A stretch of 54,161 bases of DNA, taken from IMG/VR virus record IMGVR_UViG_3300044732_000562, positions 1 to 54,161 of that record. One strand, 5' to 3'. Made by a program: the position numbers and the translations under genes. The stretch's first letter is position 1; every line of letters begins with the position of its first letter. The notes beneath the pieces were generated by a model that was given only the letters and a program-made list of their open reading frames with translations, made no database searches and was not told the origin of the DNA. Shown here piece after piece: positions 1 to 6,869 of the stretch. This DNA is from a virus.

Positions 1-57
1 GCCCGTCATCCTTTGTTATCTTTTCCCCGTCTAATTAGCTATTTGTTGCTACTAAAC

Positions 58-289
58 GCTACCGGTTGCTCTGTAAAGTTATGGGACTGTAGTGAAGCTA
101 TCAATGATCTTTCAATTGATTCTTCAGCAACGCACTTCTCACCCCGCAAAGATAAAGTAGGGATGAGCTTGTTGAGGGTTCGCTTTGTCGATTGCCCTCT
201 CGGTATTCCATAGTTATCACTAACTATGCTTACTCCAGATCCATCAGCGTTCTTACACGCATCTTCAAGGAGGTCTGACAAACTCAGAC
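58..289 (-). ncRNA. Candidate structured RNA (hairpin-rich, unassigned)
   Basis: This stretch holds consecutive inverted repeats. They are 273-278/284-289 (6 bp), a composite stem 233-240/261-272 enclosing 247-250/257-260, 209-216/221-228 (8 bp perfect, 4-nt loop), 174-178/195-199 (5 bp), 138-145/160-167 (8 bp), 93-97/122-126 with 100-105/115-120, and 59-62/89-92. Read on the minus strand, the loop at 217-220 is GTGA, a GNRA tetraloop, and the mismatch 142/163 becomes a G.U pair. Both favour the minus strand as the RNA. GC looks higher than in the flanking phage genes. An open frame at 281-39 exists, but it starts only with TTG, lacks a visible ribosome site and matches nothing I recognise. 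The element may continue past the left edge. A known large phage RNA or an intron end is possible; I see no diagnostic core motif. Some hairpins could be chance. Confidence 0.38.
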
Positions 290-306
290 AACGAATTTTT
301 ATTTGA

Positions 307-861
307 TTATGTTGTTGGGATATTGATAACAGTTTGATTTGACGTTGTGTCTGGTGTTGCCGAATAGGTTTTTAATAATGCACTGTTGTGTAGGAAAAAG
401 TCATCAAATTCAACGATTAGCCAATCGCCAAACTTGCTTGACGAATAATAGACAAAATTGTCTGTTATCCATGTTGAGCCGCATTGCACGGCAACATAAC
501 GACCTTTTCTATTAAACTTCATAAACAATAAATTTACATCACCTGTTTCGGCAACGTCCATTAATTGTTCAATCCATGTATTTATTACTTTACAGTCGCC
601 TGAAAGTAGTAAGTGAAAAGGAAAATCTGCATAGAACTTACATTCAATGTTCATTTTACTGAAACTTTGACCGGGTACAATATCACCTTTAAAAGAACGT
701 ACTTGTCCCTCATGTAATACTGCTGTTCTATGCTGATTTTTACCACCAATATAAGCTCCGGAACCAGGTGCTCTTATAAAGCTTTCGCCATATAGGTCAG
801 AAAGAAACTTTGCAACTTCTCTCTCAAATCCTGATCCTTTAGCTTTCTGTGGTGATGTCAT
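307..861 (-). CDS. PD-(D/E)XK nuclease, Holliday-junction-resolvase-like
   Basis: A 184-residue protein with the layout of a small PD-(D/E)XK nuclease of the archaeal Hjc or phage resolvase type. E13 lies in GSGFEREVAKFL, D60 in FKGDI, and the E-x-K pair is E73 and K75 in NIECKF. A glycine-rich APGSGAYIGG stretch sits between E13 and D60, where such enzymes have a substrate loop. The role is probably cutting branched or recombination intermediates. It is the last clear gene of the leftward operon after the gp46/gp47-like recombination nuclease genes, with a 34-bp gap, which supports a place in DNA repair or packaging-linked processing. The Asn/Thr-rich C-terminus is likely disordered. The fold is fairly secure; the exact substrate (Holliday junction or other DNA) is an inference. 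Confidence 0.72.
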   Translation of the reverse strand: MTSPQKAKGSGFEREVAKFLSDLYGESFIRAPGSGAYIGGKNQHRTAVLHEGQVRSFKGDIVPGQSFSKMNIECKFYADFPFHLLLSGDCKVINTWIEQLMDVAETGDVNLLFMKFNRKGRYVAVQCGSTWITDNFVYYSSSKFGDWLIVEFDDFFLHNSALLKTYSATPDTTSNQTVINIPTT

Positions 862-895
862 GTTAATACTTATCTGTCTCTGTGTCTATTTGAAA

Positions 896-2968
896 TTATT
901 CTGTATCAACCGCTGTTGAGTATGAGGTAAAACCATTTTCTTTAATCACCTTAAGAACACTAGGCACACGCCCGGCTAGTTCTTCACGGTGACTTACAAG
1001 CCAAATACTTTTCTGTCTGCGTCGGCTCATGTCTTTCAGAATCGCAATAGCATTCTCAACTCCCATTGTGTCAAGCCCACTATCAATCAACTCATCAATG
1101 AACAATGTATTGATTGGACGATATAAACTTTCCCATACATCTCTAAACGCAAAACTTAAGCCAAGAATCAAACGGTTACGTTCTCCCCTTGACAAGTTGT
1201 CAAAGTCAAGTTCACGCCCGAGCTCGGTAATCTCAACTTGTAAGTCATTCTGGAAGATAACCTGATGGGGTAACCCAATTTTATCTAAGTAATGTGTCAA
1301 TCGTGCATTCAAGTAACTTAAGTTCTGGTCAATAATCTTCTTACGAACAAAACTGTCTTTGCTAACTAACAAATCTAACAAGAACTTTTGATGTTCCATA
1401 GTGCGTGTTAATTTATTGATAGCTTCAAAATCAATAGCTTGTAGTGCTTGTGTTTCCATCTCAACTACTTGTTCACTATATGGATCAGTTTCTTGTGACT
1501 TATTATCAATCTGATTAATAATATTAGCAACTTCGCTTGAATGTTTAATTGCTTCGGCTTCTGTGTCATAATGAGTAGTAGGCTGTGGACCTAAAACTAT
1601 AGGAGTCAACTCATTTAGTTGCTCACTGAAAGGATTAGATTCTTGTTTCTTATCTTCCCATACTTTCTTCAAGTTAGATACATCACCACTGTGCCGAATA
1701 GCTTCCGCTTCAGTTTTGTACGATGGAGTAGGTTTAGTACCTAACACACTAACCAATGATTCATTGATTGATAATTGCGTTTCAAAATGAATTAATTCAG
1801 CACGGGCGTTTTCAAGTAGAGTAGTTTTTTCTAATGTGACCTCTAAATGCTTATCATCATGGAAGTCTTGTCCACAAGCATAGCACTTATGATCCTCAAG
1901 TTCTTTAACTTCCCGAACCAATTTGTCAATTAATTTTTTTTCTTTTGTAATACTTTTGGTTAGGGTATCAATTATGGTTGCTATAGATTTTTGTTCTGCT
2001 TCGTCATGTAGCCAATCTTTTAAATCAGTCCAGACTTTGAGTTCAGCGTCAATATCATACTCATTTTTAAGAGAGTAAGCCTTATGTGCTATTGAAACAT
2101 CTGTGTCATGTTTCTGTTGCCAAGCGGTAGAACGAGCAATCAACGCATTGTATGCATCCTGTGCCTCTTTTTGTTTAGTCCAAACATTCAAATCTTTGTG
2201 TGCTTGTAATTCTACTTCAATATTAATTTTACTTAGTTCATCATATTGTAATGCTAAGGCTGTCAAATCATCATCGTGTTTCTTTAGCCACAATGTTTGC
2301 CTACGTTTCAATGCATCAATCTGCTCCTTGACACGTTTGTTTGCTTCTTCAATACCCTTAACACGATATTCTTCTTGTTGAATACTATCTTTGCTATCAC
2401 GTATCATGTTCTTAATGACCTCAGCTTTCTCAGATAGTAATGTAATACCCAATAACTGTTCAATGATATCACGTTGGTCATTAGTTTTTAATGCTAAGAA
2501 CGGTTCGCTGTAAGTATTCAACACAACAATATGTTTGAACATATCGGCACTCATGTGTATCACACTTTCAATTGCTTGTTGTGTTTCTTTGTTCTCACCC
2601 TGTGCATCATCTGTGTTCTTTTGTAAATCGTTGTTAACATAGAACTTTAAGATGTTTGGTTTACGACCACGTTCAATCTTATAGTCAATACCATCTACGC
2701 TAAACTCTAGTGTAACCATCATACCCTTACCATTAGTACGATTGACTAGGTTATCTTTACGAATGCTATTGATTGGTACACCAAACAGTGCGTAGGATAG
2801 ACCCTGAATGAGGGTTGTCTTACCCGTACCATTACGAGCACCGTCACCACCTAAGTCTAAGTTTTCACCTAGAATAAGTGTTAAGTCTTGTCGGTCAAAA
2901 CAAACTGCTTGTGTTACTTGACCTATTGATAAAAAATTCCGTAATGTAATATTCTTTAATGTAATCAT
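896..2968 (-). CDS. 46: gp46-like recombination endonuclease subunit (SbcC/Rad50 type ATPase)
   Basis: A 690-residue SMC-family ATPase. The Walker A region is at residues 34-52, ending NGTGKTT. Long charged helices suited to a coiled coil follow on both sides of a zinc-hook CYAC motif at C362-C365. The ABC signature LSRGERNR is near residue 590 and Walker B LFIDELID near 620. In T4, gp46 with gp47 resects DNA ends for recombination-dependent replication. This copy is longer than T4 gp46 (560 residues), mainly through the coiled-coil arms. Its ATG overlaps the stop of the 68-residue gene upstream by 4 bp, and gp47-like lies just before that, so the pair is translated as one coupled unit. Assignment is very secure. 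Confidence 0.95.
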   Translation of the reverse strand: MITLKNITLRNFLSIGQVTQAVCFDRQDLTLILGENLDLGGDGARNGTGKTTLIQGLSYALFGVPINSIRKDNLVNRTNGKGMMVTLEFSVDGIDYKIERGRKPNILKFYVNNDLQKNTDDAQGENKETQQAIESVIHMSADMFKHIVVLNTYSEPFLALKTNDQRDIIEQLLGITLLSEKAEVIKNMIRDSKDSIQQEEYRVKGIEEANKRVKEQIDALKRRQTLWLKKHDDDLTALALQYDELSKINIEVELQAHKDLNVWTKQKEAQDAYNALIARSTAWQQKHDTDVSIAHKAYSLKNEYDIDAELKVWTDLKDWLHDEAEQKSIATIIDTLTKSITKEKKLIDKLVREVKELEDHKCYACGQDFHDDKHLEVTLEKTTLLENARAELIHFETQLSINESLVSVLGTKPTPSYKTEAEAIRHSGDVSNLKKVWEDKKQESNPFSEQLNELTPIVLGPQPTTHYDTEAEAIKHSSEVANIINQIDNKSQETDPYSEQVVEMETQALQAIDFEAINKLTRTMEHQKFLLDLLVSKDSFVRKKIIDQNLSYLNARLTHYLDKIGLPHQVIFQNDLQVEITELGRELDFDNLSRGERNRLILGLSFAFRDVWESLYRPINTLFIDELIDSGLDTMGVENAIAILKDMSRRRQKSIWLVSHREELAGRVPSVLKVIKENGFTSYSTAVDTE

Positions 2969-3171
2969 TTTAATTTTCTAAAAAAACTATCTTTGGCTAG
3001 TTGTTCTGCCTTTAATGTTTTTTCCATAATACTTTCTACTTTAAGTTTGGCACTAATCAATCTATGTGTTTCTCTGAAACTACCTATATAGGGTTGTGTT
3101 TTTGATAGTTCAGATAACGCAATACCTAAATGTTTGTTTATTTTTATAAGAGAAGCTACTTTGTAGGTCAT
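2965..3171 (-). CDS. Small conserved-position protein between gp47 and gp46
   Basis: A 68-residue, lysine-rich, mostly helical protein ending in SFFRKLK. I do not recognise the family. It is probably a real gene because it is joined on both sides by 4-bp ATGA overlaps: its start lies inside the gp47-like stop and its stop inside the gp46-like start. That is the pattern of translational coupling. No membrane segment, signal peptide or cysteine pair is visible. The tight placement between two subunits of one complex suggests a linked role, for example a small accessory of the nuclease, but nothing in the sequence shows this. Confidence 0.75.
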   Translation of the reverse strand: MTYKVASLIKINKHLGIALSELSKTQPYIGSFRETHRLISAKLKVESIMEKTLKAEQLAKDSFFRKLK

Positions 3172-4181
3172 AAGTTATTATAAATGTCCAACAATAGTTT
3201 TTTGTCAAAAGTATTTGATTCAATAGAATTAATTTGGTCAATGACGATTTGGTCAACACTCTCAAACCGTAATCCATCTGAACCAGCTATCTCTGTTTGT
3301 TCTGCTTTAATAGGTATCAATGCCATTTCTCTTAATTTATGTTCTGGGATTAGTGTTTCTCTAATGAAGTTAGCTTCCTCATATGAAATATCAATGTCAA
3401 GATGTACTCTAACATGGCTGTCAATCAATAGCAAGCCTTCAGGGTTTTCTAGTACATCACTTAGTTTATATATACGATATAATGGTTGTCTTGGCCAACT
3501 AAAGAATTGTGGATCTTGTCCCCATTCAAGTACCATCATGCCACGTGCGTCATCACCTGCATCTGCATAATTATGTGGGAAAGCATTACCTATATACCAC
3601 ACATTCTTTTTGCTTTGACGTTTATGGAAATGACCACTGAACACTTTATCAAACCCATTTAAATGTTCACTATTAAGTTCACCATGATCGGGCATCTCTA
3701 TCATGGCATTCATGTAGAAGTGAGGTAATTCAAAATGACCAAACATATATTTGCCACTTAGTTTTTTTAATTTTTTGTAATCATCTTGTACAAGCCATGG
3801 TGCAATAGTTACATCACCTTCAGTAAAGAAGTCATTAACAATTGTAAGATTAGGTAGATGTTTAGCCCATTCAACACTATGAATGTCACGGCGATCACGA
3901 TAGTATAAATCGTGATTACCCGGGATAAAGAACACTCTATCAAAGGCTGCACTTAGTTTCTCTAATGCTTGTAAGCCAAATTGTAATGTATGAATATTAA
4001 TACTTGCTCTATGATGATTAAAATCACCTAAGAAGAAACAAGTTTCACATCCTTCAGCCTTAGCTTTAGTGATGAACCAATCTACGAAATTGGCACAGTC
4101 TTGATTATGTTGTAGGCTGTTTGACTTCAATCCAAAATGAATATCGGTGAACACAGCGGCTTTTTTGAAAAGGTTACTCAT
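3168..4181 (-). CDS. 47: gp47-like recombination endonuclease subunit (SbcD/Mre11 phosphoesterase)
   Basis: A 337-residue calcineurin-like phosphoesterase with the metal-binding motifs in order: D13-I-H15, GDFNHH at about 52-57, PGNHD at 87-91, and GHFHKR near residue 200. These match Mre11/SbcD and T4 gp47 (339 residues). It acts with the gp46-like ATPase as a nuclease that processes DNA ends during phage recombination and replication. Its stop overlaps the following small gene by 4 bp. Just upstream is a TATAAT box (minus strand, 4188-4193) with TTGCTT 17 bp further up, so a promoter may lie almost on the start codon. No Shine-Dalgarno sequence is visible before the ATG. Confidence 0.95.
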   Translation of the reverse strand: MSNLFKKAAVFTDIHFGLKSNSLQHNQDCANFVDWFITKAKAEGCETCFFLGDFNHHRASINIHTLQFGLQALEKLSAAFDRVFFIPGNHDLYYRDRRDIHSVEWAKHLPNLTIVNDFFTEGDVTIAPWLVQDDYKKLKKLSGKYMFGHFELPHFYMNAMIEMPDHGELNSEHLNGFDKVFSGHFHKRQSKKNVWYIGNAFPHNYADAGDDARGMMVLEWGQDPQFFSWPRQPLYRIYKLSDVLENPEGLLLIDSHVRVHLDIDISYEEANFIRETLIPEHKLREMALIPIKAEQTEIAGSDGLRFESVDQIVIDQINSIESNTFDKKLLLDIYNNL

Positions 4182-4187
4182 ATGTTG

Positions 4188-4216
4188 ATTATAAAGGATG
4201 TGGCACTACAAAGCAA
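4188..4216 (-). promoter_or_regulatory. Sigma70-like promoter before gp47-like gene
   Basis: On the minus strand, TTGCTT (4211-4216) is followed by 17 bp and TATAAT (4188-4193). The -10 box ends only 6 nt before the ATG at 4181, so a transcript from here would be leaderless or nearly so. The spacing and boxes match those of the promoter proposed ahead of the sigma-factor gene. This is a pattern call only. Confidence 0.45.
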
Positions 4217-4230
4217 TGCCATTGGACAAA

Positions 4231-5142
4231 TTATTCTTCGTATACTGTACTACTTGACCCGGAACCTTGACGACTCCAACTTGGGTTAAGACCATTGATT
4301 TCTAAGATATCATCACGTATGTTTTGATTGCGTTTTTCCGTATTCAATACACGACAGAAACTATTTGTTATAGCAGCCGTGTAGTAAGCAAACGGGTTAG
4401 CTGATTTAGCTTCATTAAAACGTAAGCCAACATATGTTAGTTGAAGGATAGCTGAGTTACGCATTTCATCGTTGTAGGTGTATCCACGCCAATTATATTT
4501 CATTGCGTATTTTTCGCACATCATAATGTACATTCGGGCAAGTTTGTTAGTGATGTTTCCGTGTTCTTTATTAAAAGCACCGGTTGCTAGATCGCCTTCC
4601 CAATGACTTTTACCTACACAATAGAATGTGTTGTTGCTGTCAATTTTATAATGTTGGAATGGGGGGAAGTTAACTTTAACATGAACCATGTCGTCTACTT
4701 CAGCTTTAGTTGTATTATCTTCTAAATCAGCAAAAATCTCATCTGGATCTACTTCCTCAAACTCAAAGATGTCCTTTGCTGTTTTCTTTTTAACTGTTTT
4801 GCGGGGTTGTTTTGGTGCGACCGGAACATGATCCCAAGTCATTACACGAAATATTAAATCTGTTAATTCTATTGAATCGGGGCTAACACTGTCTTTACTA
4901 CCCTGTTCTAAACTAAGACGTAGTGCCCGTGTTTCTTTTGCTTGTTGAATAGTTTCTGGTTTGAAAGCATAAGCTAGACTATCTTCAATTGGTGATTGCG
5001 GCATATCTACAATAAAATCATAGCGATGATATTCTGGTTTAGTAAAACAGCAATATGCGTTTTTACTTTCGTGTATCTCTTTTAGAATATCTTTGTTATT
5101 TAGATAGTTGACGGGTTTGCGTGGTGCGGGGAGTAGAGACAT
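4231..5142 (-). CDS. 55: gp55-like RNA polymerase sigma factor for late transcription
   Basis: A 303-residue protein whose C-terminal ~110 residues resemble the sigma region 2 core of T4 gp55. It has a helical stretch around KLARMYIMMCEKYAMKYNW, then MRNSAILQLTYVGLRFNEAK, and NPFAYYTAAITNSFCRVLNTEK followed by a basic helix. gp55 directs host RNA polymerase to TATAAATA-type late promoters together with the sliding clamp. T4 gp55 has 185 residues; the extra N-terminal part here (about 190 residues, with a lysine patch near KKKTAKD and an acidic segment) is not assigned. Close variants of TATAAATA stand before many rightward virion genes in this window, which fits this role. An AAGGAAA ribosome site lies just before the ATG. 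Confidence 0.82.
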   Translation of the reverse strand: MSLLPAPRKPVNYLNNKDILKEIHESKNAYCCFTKPEYHRYDFIVDMPQSPIEDSLAYAFKPETIQQAKETRALRLSLEQGSKDSVSPDSIELTDLIFRVMTWDHVPVAPKQPRKTVKKKTAKDIFEFEEVDPDEIFADLEDNTTKAEVDDMVHVKVNFPPFQHYKIDSNNTFYCVGKSHWEGDLATGAFNKEHGNITNKLARMYIMMCEKYAMKYNWRGYTYNDEMRNSAILQLTYVGLRFNEAKSANPFAYYTAAITNSFCRVLNTEKRNQNIRDDILEINGLNPSWSRQGSGSSSTVYEE

Positions 5143-5166
5143 AGTTTCCTTGTTATGTTTTTATAT

Positions 5167-5195
5167 ATTGTAACACTTTTGTTGTTGAAAAGCAA
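5167..5195 (-). promoter_or_regulatory. Sigma70-like promoter for the leftward sigma-factor gene
   Basis: On the minus strand, TTGCTT (5190-5195), a 17-bp spacer and TACAAT (5167-5172) give a start near 5160 and a short leader before the gp55-like ATG at 5142, with AAGGAAA as ribosome site. The -35 box overlaps the hairpin at 5179-5201. It has the layout expected for an early or middle promoter read by host sigma70. Confidence 0.5.
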
Positions 5196-5201
5196 CAACA
5201 A
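5179..5201. repeat. 9-bp inverted repeat in the divergent control region
   Basis: TTGTTGTTG and CAACAACAA pair perfectly around an AAAAG loop. The repeat lies between the leftward gp55-like gene and the rightward baseplate operon and covers the proposed leftward -35 box. It could be an operator or a transcript hairpin. It lacks a clean T-run directly after the stem on either strand, so a terminator is less likely. Confidence 0.6.
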
Positions 5202-5228
5202 TATAGAAAAAAGGGTAAATTTTATAGC

Positions 5229-5236
5229 GATAAATA
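5229..5236 (+). promoter_or_regulatory. Late promoter box GATAAATA before the baseplate operon
   Basis: GATAAATA differs from the T4 late consensus TATAAATA only in its first base. It ends 23 nt before the ATG at 5260, with AAAGG as ribosome site in between. The same box recurs ahead of other virion genes at similar distances. Confidence 0.6.
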
Positions 5237-5259
5237 CTATTTAGTAAAGGTATAACACC

Positions 5260-6558
5260 ATGGGAACAGCTAATATAGGCGCATTAACCGTAGAGCTAGC
5301 GGCACTCAGAGAATCATTGAGGATAAAACTCCAGAGTCTGGCTAATATCAATCCTAATTATCAAATGAACGCTGCCTATATTGCAAGATTAAAGGCAGAG
5401 GTTATAGTATTAAATGAAAATATTGCATCTGTTCAGGCCCAAATAACTGCCGCATCAAAGCCTGCGACACAACCCGCCCCGCCCCCGGCCACAACTAAAG
5501 TAGACAACGCAACACCAGCACCAGTTACTGGACAAACTCAAGCCGCAACCGATGCCTTCTTAGAAGCTAACGCAACACCACAAAATATTGAGAATTACGA
5601 ACCAGCTAATGTAGACGATGCAATTGAAAAAGCAAGATTAGAAGCTGATATAATTAATGGTGAAATCCTCCCACGTACTGAACAAGATATAATTGGTGCA
5701 TATGGTGGAATGCAAGGGTTACAAGGTTCAGTTGATAGAGCTAGGGCACAACAAATTACCCAAGATGCTGAAAATGCAAAAACACAAGGTGATTGGCGTG
5801 TACGTTTAAGTTTAGCACCAAGTGCTGGTTATTTATATAAAGCACAAAATCCAGGAATACTAGGCCCGTTACAAAAAACAGATGGTGTCATTTTTCCATA
5901 CGTACCCCAAATACAAGTTACATATGCCGCTCATTATGATGCGGGTGAATTGATACATAGTAATTATAAAATATTCCAATATAAAAATAGTAGTATTGAC
6001 CAGATTAATATTACTTGTGATTTCACTGCACAAGACAATGATGAAGCAAATTACATGTTAGCAGTGATACATTTCTTTAGGTCGGTTACTAAAATGTTTT
6101 ATGGGCAAGATCAAATTCCTAAACCAGGCACTCCCCCACCATTATGTTATCTATCTGGTATGGGAGAGTTTCAATTTGACAGACACCCATTAGTGATAAG
6201 TTCATTTAATTATAATCTACCTAATGATGTAGACTATATAAGAGCAGGTAGTCCAACATTATTATCAGGAGTTAATTCAAGTGGATATGACAATGGTAAT
6301 GATATTGTAGTAGATGATAGTACAGCATGTCGTAGATTACAAGTTAGTGGTTTAAATTTTGGCGGTACTGAAAGTGCACCTAATTGGCAAAAGCAATCTA
6401 ACACACAGCCTACATATGTACCTACAAAGATACAACTTTCATTGACTGCTTACCCAATAGTAACACGTAATGATATAAGTAATAAATTTAGTTTAGCAGA
6501 ATATGCTACTGGCAAATTACTACAAGGTAGTAAACGTAGTGGCGGAGGAATATGGTAA
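5260..6558 (+). CDS. gp48/gp54-like baseplate tail-tube junction protein
   Basis: A 432-residue structural protein. Residues 1-70 are helical, a Pro/Ala/Thr-rich linker follows (about 68-95), and the conserved part starts near residue 180 at DWRVRLSLAPSAGYLYK. It continues through FPYVPQIQVTYAAHYD, ITCDFTAQDNDEANYMLAVIHFFRS, GEFQFDRHPLVISSFNYNLP and IQLSLTAYPIVTRND to a GGGIW C-terminus. This pattern is that of T4-type gp48/gp54, which sit at the interface of tail tube and baseplate and start tube polymerisation. T4 versions have 364 and 320 residues; the extra length is N-terminal. It opens the rightward late operon, and its stop overlaps the gp53 start. Whether it is gp48 or gp54 cannot be settled by eye. 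Confidence 0.72.
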   Translation: MGTANIGALTVELAALRESLRIKLQSLANINPNYQMNAAYIARLKAEVIVLNENIASVQAQITAASKPATQPAPPPATTKVDNATPAPVTGQTQAATDAFLEANATPQNIENYEPANVDDAIEKARLEADIINGEILPRTEQDIIGAYGGMQGLQGSVDRARAQQITQDAENAKTQGDWRVRLSLAPSAGYLYKAQNPGILGPLQKTDGVIFPYVPQIQVTYAAHYDAGELIHSNYKIFQYKNSSIDQINITCDFTAQDNDEANYMLAVIHFFRSVTKMFYGQDQIPKPGTPPPLCYLSGMGEFQFDRHPLVISSFNYNLPNDVDYIRAGSPTLLSGVNSSGYDNGNDIVVDDSTACRRLQVSGLNFGGTESAPNWQKQSNTQPTYVPTKIQLSLTAYPIVTRNDISNKFSLAEYATGKLLQGSKRSGGGIW

Positions 6559-6869
6559 TGTCAAACAACTCTCTTTATCCAGCAACAAGTCCGTACTATG
6601 CTACAGACATAGTTAATAGTAAATTTTTAGATGTAATGATAGATAGACCTATATATAAACAGCCATCTGATATATATTGGGAAATCACATTATTATATGA
6701 ATATCGTCCGGATATGTTAGCATATGACTTATATGCTGATAGTAGATTGTGGTGGGTATTTGCTCAAAGAAATCCAAACAGATTAAAAGATCCTTACTTT
6801 GATTTTGTTGCAGGTGTGGGAATTTATTTACCTAAGGCAGATTTCTTAAAACAATTGTTGGGACTATAA
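6558..6869 (+). CDS. 53: gp53-like baseplate wedge subunit
   Basis: A 103-residue protein with the typical gp53 pattern SDIYWEITLLYEYRPDMLAYDLYADSRLWWVFAQRNP and a C-terminal IYLPKADFLKQLL. The family has a small LysM-like fold and binds baseplate wedges together. I take the ATG at 6558 rather than the in-frame ATG at 6552. It forms a TAATG junction with the upstream stop, and GGAGG (6544-6548) lies 9 nt before it but only 3 nt before 6552. Directly followed by the next gene with no gap. T4 gp53 is longer (196 residues), so this is a compact form. Confidence 0.85.
   Translation: MSNNSLYPATSPYYATDIVNSKFLDVMIDRPIYKQPSDIYWEITLLYEYRPDMLAYDLYADSRLWWVFAQRNPNRLKDPYFDFVAGVGIYLPKADFLKQLLGL

Noticed and set aside
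13-213. 66-codon plus-strand frame resembling a lipoprotein signal
   Set aside because: Opposite to the local operon, overlaps the hairpin-rich segment, and the LLLLNATGC resemblance is short.
39-281. 80-codon open frame on the minus strand
   Set aside because: Starts only with TTG, has no ribosome site, no recognised family, and lies on a hairpin-rich segment better explained as RNA. Not fully excluded.
867-874. GATAAGTA box on the minus strand before the PD-(D/E)XK gene
   Set aside because: Only 5 nt from the ATG; too close for a promoter of that gene.
4202-4222. TGGCA/TGCCA hairpin between gp55-like and gp47-like genes
   Set aside because: Short stem with long loop and no T-run, so not a convincing terminator.
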